Assembly (NCBI RefSeq): GCF_030915445.1
Contig: NZ_CP133264.1
Location: 3,815,208-3,879,207 of the forward strand
DNA: 64,000 nucleotides
Direction of reading: 5' to 3'
DNA from: Clostridium sp. OS1-26
GTDB taxonomy: Bacteria; Bacillota; Clostridia; Clostridiales; Clostridiaceae
Within the stretch, counting starts at the first letter, position 1; every line of letters begins with the position of its first letter. Positions 35,663-44,100 of this stretch are shown here, piece after piece. The notes beneath the pieces are model-generated. The model did no database searches. It was not told the DNA's origin and saw only the letters and a program-made list of their open reading frames with translations. The position numbers were made by a program, and so were the translations under genes.

Positions 35663-36496
35663 ATGGGCCAGCGTAGACAAAGTGGAGATTTATATAGACC
35701 TGTTTATAAAGAAGGAACTCATCTTGCACCATCCAAGGATACAGAAGGGGCAGTTCGAGGTTCGCTTTTGGATAACGAGACAAATCAGATTGCAGGCCAA
35801 GCTGAGTGGGTTAAAGTCGATGAAAGCGAATATGGATATGATGAGCACTATGACTACCAAGAACCCCGACGGGAGAAAGAATTATCTCCTGAAGCACAGG
35901 AACTTGCACAGTTGGTAGGTGAGGCTATCGCTGCTGGCACCATATGGGTGTTGAGCGAAGTTGTCGCCCCTCGTGTAAAATTCTGGTGGCAAGAAAAGGC
36001 TGCACCAGCAATAAGAGAGAAGTGGGACGATGTCAAGAGCAAGAAGAAGTTTAAGAAGACCAGAAAAGTAAGGCCTGTACAAAGTAGCGAAATTGCTGCT
36101 ACTAGCAAAACTGTTTCGGGAATGGTTTCACAAGAACTTGATGAGGCGTATGAAAAGTATGCGCACGATATGACTAGCGAAGAAGCACAACGTGAACTTA
36201 TGGATATATTTATTCTGTCGGTTATGCTCACTGCTAAAATACGAAAGTTATCTAATGCTCGTATAATAAAGAACGGCGGCGCACATGGAGAATATATTGA
36301 AGGACAAGAAATAATACAAAAACTCTCTGCGCCTGAATATGTAGCCAGCATTAATCAGATACTGGAAAACAATCCATTGTTGCTGGAAGAAAAATCAGCT
36401 ACTCTGTCAGAAATATTAGGGCGTAGCATTGTTTTAAATGGTCAGTATGTACCTATTGAAAGCACCCAGATCAGAGAAAAACTGATGGTTTTATAA
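35663..36496 (+). CDS. Unknown protein of the defence cluster with an amphipathic middle
   Basis: A 277-residue protein. The N-terminus is polar (GQRRQSGDLYRPVYKEGTH), then a short hydrophobic-aromatic helix near residues 85-115 (AIAAGTIWVLSEVVAPRVKF) followed by a very basic stretch KSKKKFKKTRKVR. The C-terminal half is helical. The hydrophobic/basic combination could anchor it to membrane or nucleic acid. AAGGAGG precedes the ATG. No family assigned. Confidence 0.6.
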   Translation: MGQRRQSGDLYRPVYKEGTHLAPSKDTEGAVRGSLLDNETNQIAGQAEWVKVDESEYGYDEHYDYQEPRREKELSPEAQELAQLVGEAIAAGTIWVLSEVVAPRVKFWWQEKAAPAIREKWDDVKSKKKFKKTRKVRPVQSSEIAATSKTVSGMVSQELDEAYEKYAHDMTSEEAQRELMDIFILSVMLTAKIRKLSNARIIKNGGAHGEYIEGQEIIQKLSAPEYVASINQILENNPLLLEEKSATLSEILGRSIVLNGQYVPIESTQIREKLMVL

Positions 36497-36520
36497 ATCA
36501 AATTTATGGAGGAGCAATCT

Positions 36521-36637
36521 ATGGCCGAGACACAGGCAAAATACATCATCTTGTTCCACAAACATGATGGTGTTTTATCAGATGGGCTGCGGCAGTTTTT
36601 AAATAGAAAACATTACTGGAAAGGCGGCAAAAAATAA
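36521..36637 (+). CDS. Small basic protein of 38 residues
   Basis: ATG with TGGAGGAGC; the peptide starts MAETQAKYIILFHKHDGVL and ends HYWKGGKK. It fits neatly between the neighbouring genes and has cluster-like codon use, so it may be real or the N-terminal remnant of a longer gene. Function unknown. Confidence 0.45.
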   Translation: MAETQAKYIILFHKHDGVLSDGLRQFLNRKHYWKGGKK

Positions 36638-36751
36638 CAGCGCCGTGCTTCGTGGACATGTTCCCGCGCACGAGTAATTCTTGTGGACATTATCCAGACA
36701 TGTTCGAAGCGCTTTCGGGAAACTATCTAAAATTAATGGAGGTATAAAATA
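36638..36751. repeat. GC-rich segment with repeated GGACAT/ACATGTTC words
   Basis: GTGGACATGTTCCCG, GTGGACATTATCCAG and CAGACATGTTCGAAG follow each other within 60 bases, bounded by AGCGC and GCGCT (with CTTCG/CGAAG just inside). It is the only non-coding gap over 100 bp inside the 30.3-37.8 kb gene run. Related GTTCCCG words reappear at 41479-41567. Confidence 0.4.
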
Positions 36752-37063
36752 ATGAGTGGAGAAGCTTTGTGGAACAGAATTATAGAAGTGCTTACTGTTT
36801 CAGGGGAAGAAATACAAACTACCACTGGGCTATGGTACAAGGCATCATCAATTGACGGTCGATTGTATGTTGATAAGGCTATCGAACATGTGCCATCCAG
36901 TGAATTATCGATGCAAAGGTCTATCTCAAAGAAAGATTTCTTGCTCGTTTATTCCTATTATGATCGTTGGGTTAACGGAGAAGTAGGAGTAAGGCATGAG
37001 GCTAGTAGAAAGTCGAGAAATACAGCATATATTTTTGCTTTGATAGACAAATACGTTAAATGA
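36752..37063 (+). CDS. Unknown small protein of the defence cluster
   Basis: A 103-residue protein, N-terminus SGEALWNRIIEVLTVSGEEI, with a central SISKKDFLLVYSYYDRW and a basic C-terminus. It reads like a compact DNA-binding or accessory subunit, but no family is recognised. TGGAGG lies upstream, and the HNH gene follows after 10 bases. Confidence 0.6.
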   Translation: MSGEALWNRIIEVLTVSGEEIQTTTGLWYKASSIDGRLYVDKAIEHVPSSELSMQRSISKKDFLLVYSYYDRWVNGEVGVRHEASRKSRNTAYIFALIDKYVK

Positions 37064-37073
37064 AGGTGATGGG

Positions 37074-37834
37074 ATGGCCTATAAAAGATATAAAAGTGAA
37101 ATAGCTTTATCAAAACCAGAAAAAGTGAATTTGATGTCCGAATACATTGATTATTATGAGAGCTTGATAAATGAGCAAGGTCTCGATATTCTTAATGTCA
37201 AAATACCACGTGATGTATTTGCAAATATATTGGATGAAATAGGTAGTGTTTTAAACCAAAAGGCAATCGAAATGGCTAGTGAAGATGGCCCGGTAAAGGA
37301 GTTTCTTGAAGCCAATCCACTGCCACCACATATGAAGGAATTATTACCAGATGATTTTCGGGTGTTTTCACTTCTATTAAATGCGCTTAAACAATGGGTT
37401 TCCGCAGAATCACAATCAACAGATAGATACCTTCTTGGTGGCACCTCTCGGACAACTTGCAGAAAGGCTGTGAATAAATGCATTGTTACAGGTGAAGAAC
37501 TTGGTGAAAATCCTGAGTTGCATCATCCGCTTAGAGATGGCAGACCTCCAATTCTGTTAAGTAAAAAGGACATAACTTGGTCGAACAGAACAACCAGATT
37601 AATAGTTCTGCAAATTCTGATGATGATAGCGACAATGATGTCTGGAATACTGTAAAACAAATAAGAACTAAGAAAAGCCAGTCGTGGGCACAGCTTAGAG
37701 AAGGTTGTAATGCTATATTAACTGGAAGTTACAATTGCCGATTGGGAGCTAAATCTTTTGTAAATGTTGTAATTAGGGATACAGGCTTATCAGCAAGTGA
37801 TATTCTCGAAATGCTCGATAATAAGGGCTTATAA
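37074..37834 (+). pseudogene. HNH-type nuclease-like gene, frameshifted
   Basis: The first frame (37074-37655) contains CIVTGEELGENPELHHPLRD and GRPPILLSK. The second frame (open to 37834) continues with GHNLVEQNN, restoring the full HNH-like pattern HHPLRDGRPP...SKKGHN. One G missing in AAAAAGGACAT near 37567-37570 explains the shift. The combined protein is about 253 residues: a helical N-terminal half, the HNH-like motif and a C-terminal domain (WAQLREGCNAIL...ILEMLDNKG). If the shift is real, the nuclease is dead or truncated. Confidence 0.7.
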
Positions 37835-37954
37835 AGTATACAAGAACTTGTTCAAGCTGATTTTTGAGGCCTTGGAACAGGAGTAGCACTACAAAATGAT
37901 GATGGACGAGGATACGAAATTATATAGTATTTAATTCTAAAAGGAGTCGATTAT

Positions 37955-39415
37955 ATGACCACTTGCTTAAAACTCGCAATAACCAAAATCGGTGACTTAT
38001 TGTTGCACGATAAAATAACCCAGGATAAAGACGGTAACCCCATTACTGACATTAATTTGGTAATACCGAATTATCAGCGTCCCTATAAATGGACAGCAAA
38101 AAATGCAATTCAACTGCTGGACGACATTATTGATGCTAAAAACGAAAACAAAGAAACCTACCGAGTAGGGACACTCATCCTCCACCAAGAGGGAGAATCA
38201 ACATATAACATCGTCGACGGGCAACAGCGAACTATTACCTTTTCGTTGCTACTTAAGGCTCTTGGTGCTGATTCAATAAGTTTTTTGGAGCAGCCCCTCG
38301 CAAATAATCCACATAATACTCGTAATATACCCAACAACTTCCGCACACTGGAAAGACGTGCAAATAATATAATCGACGACAGGGATAGAAGAGAACTGCT
38401 GGATTACATCGAAAACAACTGCGAACTCATCGTTGTCATTACAAAAAACATATCCGAAGCCTTCCAGTTCTTTGATTCACAAAATGCTCGTGGCAAAAAG
38501 CTTTACCCCCATGATCTGCTGAAGGCTTATCATCTTCGTGAGATGAACGATTTGGATGTAGCGGAAACCGAGAAGGTTGTAAAAGGTTGGGAGGATTTAG
38601 ACCAAAAAGAACTCTCGGCACTGTTCAGTGATTATCTCTATCGTGTGAAAGAATGGACAAAAGGCAACAAGGCTTGGGAACTCACCGAGCATAATATACA
38701 TAAATTCAAGGGCATCACCCGGCAGGACAACTTCCCTTACGCTCAATTCTACAAAGGGGCATTTGCCTATGCCGATACGGTCAACCATTCCGCAATGCCT
38801 TTTGTCTCAGGCATACGGAATCTTAAACCGTTTCAGTTGGACACGCCAATTGTGGCAGGCAAGCCGTTTTTTGATTATGCAAAACACTACTTTGAAATAC
38901 TTAAAGACATTCAGAACAACGACAAATATGAGGGCTATTTTATCAATGATAACGACATTATAAAAACACTTGACCTGAGAACATACAAAAATGGTGTTGG
39001 CAACCGAATCACACGATTGCTGTTTGACACTGCTATTTTGCTCTATGTTGATAGGTTCTGCCCCGAACGACCTGAAAAAATGGACTTGGAAATGTTAGAC
39101 CAATTTGTAGTGTTTGCTTTTGTCTGGGCTTATTCACTTAGGGCACAGTATTATAATATCGGTTGGCTGTCGGCGCAAAACTACATTATGGGCAACGATG
39201 TTAAGAATTCTTTCAACATATATAAAATCATAACCGAAGCAGATTCACCGGTTTCGCTTTTAAGCGCACTTTCCGACAGAATGAATCCGTTACCGATTGG
39301 CTACATAGTGGCGAAAAAAGATAATGTGGATGAGCAGGACGAAGAAGGCATTTATCAAAACTATCTCCACTATTTCAAAACAAACAAATTCTTGGAGGAC
39401 GAAAATGAAAACTAA
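37955..39415 (+). CDS. DUF262 (GmrS-like) protein
   Basis: A 486-residue protein. The ParB-like DUF262 domain is at the N-terminus, with VIPNYQRPYKW near residue 35 and the signature VDGQQRTITF near residue 88. There is no DUF1524 HNH domain at the C-terminus. DUF262 proteins are the NTP-dependent part of type IV enzymes such as GmrSD and of SspE. AAGGAGTC precedes the ATG. Its last 11 bases overlap a second DUF262 gene, which carries the nuclease domain. Confidence 0.88.
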   Translation: MTTCLKLAITKIGDLLLHDKITQDKDGNPITDINLVIPNYQRPYKWTAKNAIQLLDDIIDAKNENKETYRVGTLILHQEGESTYNIVDGQQRTITFSLLLKALGADSISFLEQPLANNPHNTRNIPNNFRTLERRANNIIDDRDRRELLDYIENNCELIVVITKNISEAFQFFDSQNARGKKLYPHDLLKAYHLREMNDLDVAETEKVVKGWEDLDQKELSALFSDYLYRVKEWTKGNKAWELTEHNIHKFKGITRQDNFPYAQFYKGAFAYADTVNHSAMPFVSGIRNLKPFQLDTPIVAGKPFFDYAKHYFEILKDIQNNDKYEGYFINDNDIIKTLDLRTYKNGVGNRITRLLFDTAILLYVDRFCPERPEKMDLEMLDQFVVFAFVWAYSLRAQYYNIGWLSAQNYIMGNDVKNSFNIYKIITEADSPVSLLSALSDRMNPLPIGYIVAKKDNVDEQDEEGIYQNYLHYFKTNKFLEDENEN

Positions 39416-41411
39416 AACTCTGCCGCTCAAAGAACTGTCCATCGCCGAAATTTATAACGGCGACAAAGCAACTTATGAAGTTCCGATATACCAGAGAAAC
39501 TATGCGTGGGAAAAAGATGAGATTTCCGCGCTGATTCAGGATGTCTATGATGCGTACACCGCCAAAAATCAGACGTATTTTATCGGGACGTTGGTGTCCT
39601 TCCATAAAGGAGACCAAGTCTATGAAGTGATTGACGGCCAACAGCGGCTAACCACAATTAATCTCGTGCTGGGTGCATTGGGAATTTCCCTTCAAAACAA
39701 ACTGACTTATCGGGCACGCAAAAAATCGAACGACACCATTCAAAGCATCCCTTGTTTTGAGATTGACGAAAAAGACTATGGAATCGTAAAAGGCTTTAAA
39801 TATGCCAAGGACGCCATTAATGAGATAGTTCAGAAAACATGCCAAGATGGGTTCAAAACCTATTTTCAGCACAGCGTTCACTTAATTCACTACCAAGTGC
39901 CGAAAGACATAGACTTAAACCACTACTTTGAAATTATGAACTCCAGAGGCGAGCAACTGGAAAAGCATGAAATTATTAAGGCGCGCCTTATCGAAAAACT
40001 GAATAACGCGAACAAGGCAAAGTTTAATCGCCTCTGGGAATTTTGCAGCGAGATGAATGTCTATATACAACAAAAATATCGTGAACCCGCAATTTTTGGG
40101 AAATATCTATGTGATTTTAAGGTTTCAAACTTTGATGATTTACCGAAGGTGGATGATAACACCAATACGTTGAAGATCAGCGACCTTATCAATTACAAAG
40201 GCGCAGATAAACAGCAGGACGAAGAGAACAAAATCGATACGTTCCAGCCAATTATGGACTTTACAAACTTCTTGCTTATTGTGTTGAAACTCACCCGTAT
40301 TGAAGAGAGCAGCTTTGACCCTACGAGTTTTAATCTCGACGATAAAGAATTGATTCATGAATTTGATAAGGTGCAGGTTGATGAGGAGTTTGTAAAGACG
40401 TTCGGCTCCAACTTGTTGAGGGCAAAATTTCTTCTGGACAACTATATCGTTCATCATTCAAATGAAGATGACACTATTGAGAACAACCCATGGAAGCTGC
40501 AATATTGGCAAAAAGACGGCAAAAAAGAGTATCTGAAAAATCTTGACGGTGAAAGCGATGTGCAGCATAAATTGGTGCAGATACTTTCTATGTTTGAGGT
40601 ATCATTTACGGCAAGGCAAAGGAAGAATTACCTCTTCTATTGCTTGCTGTACCTGTTCCGTTCTGACGACAGAGATATTAACAAGTATTGCGAATTCTTA
40701 TCGGGGTTGGCGGATAAATACTTCAAAGATGTGTATTTGGTGGCTGAGAACCTTAACGAAATCAATACGCCGAAACCCGGTAGCTTTGATAACACTGTAC
40801 TATGTGACAATGCACTCGATATTACGCCACACAATGACGATTTTGATTTTACTGCTATCTATGGAGATGGGACGGTAAAATCAAAGGGTATTCCGTTGTT
40901 TGTTTTCAACTATCTTGATTATAAGCTGTGGGAGAAATATGCTAATGAGCTTCGCGGCGAAAGAACAAAAGAAGGCGGTAAAGAACGAACTGAATTTTTT
41001 GCCACGCTTGGATGTGGTGATTTTGGGCTGAAAGTATTCGAACAGTTTTATTTTTCGAGAACGCGTAGGAGTTTAGAGCATTACTACCCGCAAGCCAACG
41101 CTAATGGAGAAAATGGTGCGCCGAATGAAGAGCAAATAAACTGCTTGGGTAACTACGCCATGATTGGTAGCGAGGCGAATAGTTCTGGTTCAAATTGGAG
41201 CCCGAAAACCAAGCTCGACCATTACTTAGATGCTTCCGGAAAAATTAAGCAGGTCAGTGTGGCATCAATCAAGTTTATGATCATGATGCAAAAATGCAAA
41301 GACAATCAAAACGCTCGCGGAGCGGGGCAGGAATGGAATTTTGATGACATAAAAGCGCATCAAGAAAAAATGTCAGAAGTATTTAGCCATAAGAGAGAAT
41401 ACAATTTATGA
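39405..41411 (+). CDS. DUF262-DUF1524 (GmrSD-like) modification-dependent nuclease
   Basis: A 668-residue protein. DUF262 has VPIYQRNYAW near residue 28 and VIDGQQRLTTI near residue 75. The C-terminal DUF1524 HNH-like region reads RRSLEHYYPQ...CLGNYAMIGSEANSS with a following LDHY. GmrSD proteins cleave glucosylated phage DNA, and SspE acts with phosphorothioation; the target here is unknown. ATG 39405 follows TTGGAGGAC and lies inside the previous DUF262 gene. It is the last gene of the cluster. Confidence 0.88.
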   Translation: MKTKTLPLKELSIAEIYNGDKATYEVPIYQRNYAWEKDEISALIQDVYDAYTAKNQTYFIGTLVSFHKGDQVYEVIDGQQRLTTINLVLGALGISLQNKLTYRARKKSNDTIQSIPCFEIDEKDYGIVKGFKYAKDAINEIVQKTCQDGFKTYFQHSVHLIHYQVPKDIDLNHYFEIMNSRGEQLEKHEIIKARLIEKLNNANKAKFNRLWEFCSEMNVYIQQKYREPAIFGKYLCDFKVSNFDDLPKVDDNTNTLKISDLINYKGADKQQDEENKIDTFQPIMDFTNFLLIVLKLTRIEESSFDPTSFNLDDKELIHEFDKVQVDEEFVKTFGSNLLRAKFLLDNYIVHHSNEDDTIENNPWKLQYWQKDGKKEYLKNLDGESDVQHKLVQILSMFEVSFTARQRKNYLFYCLLYLFRSDDRDINKYCEFLSGLADKYFKDVYLVAENLNEINTPKPGSFDNTVLCDNALDITPHNDDFDFTAIYGDGTVKSKGIPLFVFNYLDYKLWEKYANELRGERTKEGGKERTEFFATLGCGDFGLKVFEQFYFSRTRRSLEHYYPQANANGENGAPNEEQINCLGNYAMIGSEANSSGSNWSPKTKLDHYLDASGKIKQVSVASIKFMIMMQKCKDNQNARGAGQEWNFDDIKAHQEKMSEVFSHKREYNL

Positions 41412-41478
41412 AACATGCATTAAAGCATGGTGGGAAGGTATAGTCAATGTGATAAGATTCACATTAAATAAAGTCTAT

Positions 41479-41567
41479 TGATATGTTCCCGAGAACAGTA
41501 AAATGGTTGATATGTTTCCACATATCGTGAAAGAGCTAAAAAACGGTTGACCTGTTCCCGAGGACTC
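41479..41567. repeat. Three degenerate TTGA-T-TGTT repeats after the DUF262 genes
   Basis: TTGATATGTTCCCGAGAACA (41479), TTGATATGTTTCCACATATC (41507) and TTGACCTGTTCCCGAGGACT (41547) are related units spaced 28 and 40 bp. The first contains the palindrome TGTTC-CCGA-GAACA. They may be a transposon end or protein-binding array; no gene overlaps them. Confidence 0.45.
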
Positions 41568-41601
41568 TGACATCAATAATGAAAACTCGGGCCACCCAGT
41601 A

Positions 41602-41750
41602 CAAGGTAACATATCAGTATAGGTGAGTGCACCTTTTAGCGATAACCTATACAATTTAGCGTTAATCAAACTCAAGCGTTACCTTGAAAAAGTCGCTAAA
41701 TTGTATCAAAATTATAGTTATTAGACAAATAAGAACTATAATTTTGATAC
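41602..41750. repeat. Nest of overlapping inverted repeats
   Basis: Four perfect pairs: CAAGGTAAC (41602) with GTTACCTTG (41678), GTATAGGT (41617) with ACCTATAC (41645), ATACAATTTAGCG (41649) with CGCTAAATTGTAT (41694), and the 17-bp GTATCAAAATTATAGTT (41703) with its complement at 41734-41750. The first and third pairs interleave, so only alternative folds or a pseudoknot can satisfy both. No ORF lies here. It may be a regulatory RNA, a transposition end or an origin-like site. Confidence 0.6.
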
Positions 41751-41876
41751 ATATAGAAAGTCCTTGATTTTGAACTGCCCCCTGTCAAGTAGACAGGGAA
41801 AAAACAACAGTTTTGGAAATGGTATAATAAAGTAGACACCAAGATAAGAGAAAAATGTGAAAAGGTGGTCTGCTTT

Positions 41877-42167
41877 ATGAGAAGAAGTTATGATAAACAA
41901 TTTAAAATTGCAGCGGTTAAGTTAGTACAAGAAGATGAGATGTCTGTTGCTGATGCAGCAAAAGCATTATCTATTCATTATAATTCCTTATATCGGTGGA
42001 TAAGTGAATACGAAGAATACGGAGAGAGTGCATTCCCAGGTCATGGAACTGCGCTCTATTCGTGCCAGTATGAAATAAAAAAACTGAGGCAGGAAAATAA
42101 TGAGTTAAAAAAGGAGTTAGAACTACTAAAAAAATACCAAGCCTTCTTGAAGCGAAAGAACAAGTAA
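41877..42167 (+). CDS. IS3-family transposase OrfA
   Basis: A 96-residue protein, N-terminal helix-turn-helix (FKIAAVKLVQEDEMSVADAAK) and C-terminal leucine-rich helix KLRQENNELKKELELLKKY. ATG 41877 follows AAAGGTGG. The slippery run CTA AAA AAA at 42126-42134 allows a -1 frameshift into orfB, the usual way IS3 elements make OrfAB transposase. Confidence 0.92.
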   Translation: MRRSYDKQFKIAAVKLVQEDEMSVADAAKALSIHYNSLYRWISEYEEYGESAFPGHGTALYSCQYEIKKLRQENNELKKELELLKKYQAFLKRKNK

Positions 42168-43021
42168 GATTTCAGTACCTGAAAGAAAACCATGATAAGC
42201 ATAACATCAAGAAGGCTTGCAAGGCATTAAATGTATCACGGGCTGGATATTATAAATATTTAAATCATAAACCTTCAAGCAGAGATATACAAAATGAAGT
42301 GTTAAGTAAAGAAATAAAACAAATTTTTGAGGAAAACAAAGGTAGATATGGTTCAATAAGAATTGCTAAAGTTTTAGAACAGAGAGGAATTCCTGTTAAT
42401 AGAAAAAGAGTATCTCGTCTAATGAGAAATATGAAACTTTTCCCTAAAGGAAGTCGCTATCGCTATAAACATTATAATCAAAAAGTAAATGCTGTTGAAA
42501 GACCAAATTTATTAAACCAAATCTTTGAATCCGATGGCAGAAATAAAATCTGGGTTGGTGACATTACTTATATCCCAACGAAAAAAGGTACTTTATATCT
42601 TGCAGTGTTTATAGATATATATTCAAGGAAAGTTGTTGGATGGTCTATGGATAATCGAATGAAAGACACTCTTGTAATGGGTGCATTTATGCAGGCATAT
42701 GGAAAAGAGCATCCTGAAAATCGCCTAATTGTACATACAGATCAGGGTTCCCAGTTTACAGGGGGACGGTTTCAAGCATTATTGAAGAAATATGGTGCTG
42801 TTCATAGTCAAAGTAGAAAAGGAAATCCTTATGACAACGCAGTAATGGAATCCTTCTATAGAACTATAAAGAGAGAGCTTATTCAGGATGCTCATTACGA
42901 ATCACCTGAACAAGCCAAAAAAGAAATCTTTAAATATATTGAGATATATTATAATACTAAGAGAATGCATTCTTCATTGGGATATCTCTCTCCATCCCAA
43001 TTCGAAGAATTGAATTCATAA
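42134..43021 (+). CDS. IS3-family transposase OrfB (DDE integrase, made by -1 frameshift)
   Basis: The frame is open from the A7 slip site. The HTH_21 region KHNIKKACKALNVSRAGYYK is followed by the rve core, with catalytic residues in WVGDITYIP (D), VHTDQGSQF (D) and NAVMESFYRTIKRE (E). The first ATG-type start inside is at 42299, but the protein is most likely expressed as OrfAB. It appears intact and thus possibly active. Confidence 0.92.
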   Translation: MPSLLEAKEQVRFQYLKENHDKHNIKKACKALNVSRAGYYKYLNHKPSSRDIQNEVLSKEIKQIFEENKGRYGSIRIAKVLEQRGIPVNRKRVSRLMRNMKLFPKGSRYRYKHYNQKVNAVERPNLLNQIFESDGRNKIWVGDITYIPTKKGTLYLAVFIDIYSRKVVGWSMDNRMKDTLVMGAFMQAYGKEHPENRLIVHTDQGSQFTGGRFQALLKKYGAVHSQSRKGNPYDNAVMESFYRTIKRELIQDAHYESPEQAKKEIFKYIEIYYNTKRMHSSLGYLSPSQFEELNS

Positions 43022-43100
43022 AATTTACTTAACTTTGTGTCTACAAAACCTGGACAGTTCCAAAATTATTTCATTAAAAGTAATATTAAATAATAAAAAA

Positions 43101-43160
43101 TGCACCGGGGGGTGCAAAAGTGGGTAAGGGGGTGTGCATTTTTGAGTTGGGGGGTGCACT
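43101..43160. repeat. G-rich TGCACC/GGGGGTGCA repeat cluster
   Basis: TGCACCGGGGGGTGCA at 43101 is palindromic; GGGGGTGTGCATTTTT (about 43128) and GGGGGGTGCACTTTTT (about 43149) follow with 22-bp spacing. Such G-runs are striking in this AT-rich sequence. The last unit continues TTTTTAGCG, resembling GTGCACCTTTTAGCG at 41626 on the other side of the IS3 element. Iteron or operator function is possible. Confidence 0.5.
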
Positions 43161-43301
43161 TTTTAGCGGAAATACTTTAAAGTTAAGGCTTTATTTCTGA
43201 TTGAAAAATAACTTGTTTGTAGGCTTGAAATGACTTGTTATTTGTGGAATTCAGAGCGAATATAACAGTACCGAAACTATAGATAGAAAGGAGAATTCGT
43301 C

Positions 43302-43493
43302 TTGAAGCCAAAACAAGTAACTATTATACTAGCTATAAATCCAAATCAACCGAGTCGATACTTTGGAACGCCGGGAAAAATTCATGTTGTAGGATATGCC
43401 CATGTTACTAAAGGAACCCGTGCTGGTGTACAGATTCGAAAAAATATCAGACGAATCATTGCGGATCAACCAGAATGGGAATTGACAGTTTAA
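43302..43493 (+). CDS. Small basic protein, unknown (63 residues)
   Basis: TTG start with AAAGGAG 9 nt upstream. The protein starts MKPKQVTIILAINPNQPSRY and has VGYAHVTKGTRAGVQIRKNI and a closing PEWELTV. The composition suits a small nucleic-acid-binding protein. It overlaps the next ORF by 19 bases. It is probably an accessory gene of the mobile region; function unknown. Confidence 0.5.
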   Translation: MKPKQVTIILAINPNQPSRYFGTPGKIHVVGYAHVTKGTRAGVQIRKNIRRIIADQPEWELTV

Positions 43494-43672
43494 TTATTCA
43501 TTCTGCAAATGACCTAGAAGAAGCTTTCTATATTTCAGAATTACTACTTCCGATTTGTAAGGAGTATGGTGTTGTAGTATATGTAGCCCATAATGACTTA
43601 CTTATTAGGATGCTGAGAGAAAAAGGAATAGCAGTCTATTTTGAAAACATAAACACTGATATGGTACGATAG
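43475..43672 (+). CDS. Small protein, unknown (65 residues)
   Basis: It starts at an ATG inside the preceding gene and has an alternating strand/helix pattern (SLIIHSANDLEEAFYISELL...GVVVYVAHNDLLIRMLREKG), like a small Rossmann or ParA-like fragment. There is no separate ribosome site, so translational coupling to the upstream ORF is implied. Confidence is limited. Confidence 0.4.
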   Translation: MGIDSLIIHSANDLEEAFYISELLLPICKEYGVVVYVAHNDLLIRMLREKGIAVYFENINTDMVR

Positions 43673-43751
43673 GCTAAACTAGGGCATCTTCAAGGGGTGT
43701 GTAAAACATTTGGTGTTTGTTTGAAAGAAATAAAAATATGTCATGTGAGAA

Positions 43752-43783
43752 ATGTAGCAGCAAGAAAACGGCTACGTTTTTTT
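43752..43783 (+). terminator. Probable terminator before the XRE gene
   Basis: GTAGC pairs with GCTAC across about 12 bases, then GTTTTTTT. The stem is short, but the T-run is good. Confidence 0.45.
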
Positions 43784-43813
43784 ATTTGCCATGATATTCA
43801 TATGTAAATTGAA

Positions 43814-43834
43814 TTATTCACGTATTCGTGATAA
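43814..43834 (+). promoter_or_regulatory. Candidate operator of the XRE control gene
   Basis: TTATTCACG and CGTGATAA form an inverted repeat around TATT. It overlaps the likely -35 (TTGAAT at 43809) and lies about 40 bp before the XRE start, as in autoregulated restriction-modification control genes. Confidence 0.5.
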
Positions 43835-43871
43835 CATATTGTATAGAATGTAATAAAAGGAGGATTCAGCA

Positions 43872-44096
43872 ATGGCTGTCAGCTACAATAAACTGTTCAA
43901 ATTGCTTATAGATAAGGAAATGACAAATGCTGAACTTGCTGAAAAGGCGGATTTTAGTGCAAACATTATTACACGCTTAAAAAGAAATAGATATGTTTCA
44001 CTTGAAAGTATAGAGAAAATCTGTAATGTACTTAATTGTGGAGTGGATGAAATATTAGAATTTATGACAGAAGACATAAACAACAGGAGGTTGTAA
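43872..44096 (+). CDS. XRE-family control protein of the restriction-modification gene
   Basis: A 74-residue helix-turn-helix protein: MTNAELAEKADFSANIITRL is the HTH, followed by LESIEKICNVLNCGVDEIL. AAAGGAGG lies before the ATG. It is four bases from the restriction-modification gene, the position of C-proteins that time methyltransferase and nuclease expression. It belongs to the short YozG-like Cro/CI type. Confidence 0.88.
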   Translation: MAVSYNKLFKLLIDKEMTNAELAEKADFSANIITRLKRNRYVSLESIEKICNVLNCGVDEILEFMTEDINNRRL

Positions 44097-44100
44097 GTAA

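Larger units (their letters stand above)
41771..43062 (+). mobile_element. IS3-family (IS150-like) insertion sequence
   Basis: Ends are TGAACTGCCCCCTG at 41771 and, inverted, TGGAACTGTCCAGG ending at 43062; both continue to GTAGACA. Inside are orfA and orfB overlapping through a -1 shift at A7. It is about 1.29 kb, in the family range. Clear 3-bp target duplications could not be identified by eye. It separates the defence cluster from the restriction-modification region. Confidence 0.85.

Noticed and set aside
35854..36351. 165-codon minus-strand ORF
   Set aside because: Serine/cysteine-rich antisense reading of a cluster gene that has a ribosome site and correct spacing.
43101..43160. CRISPR-like short repeats
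   Set aside because: Only three G-rich units with irregular sequence and 22-bp spacing; no constant repeats with unique spacers and no cas genes.
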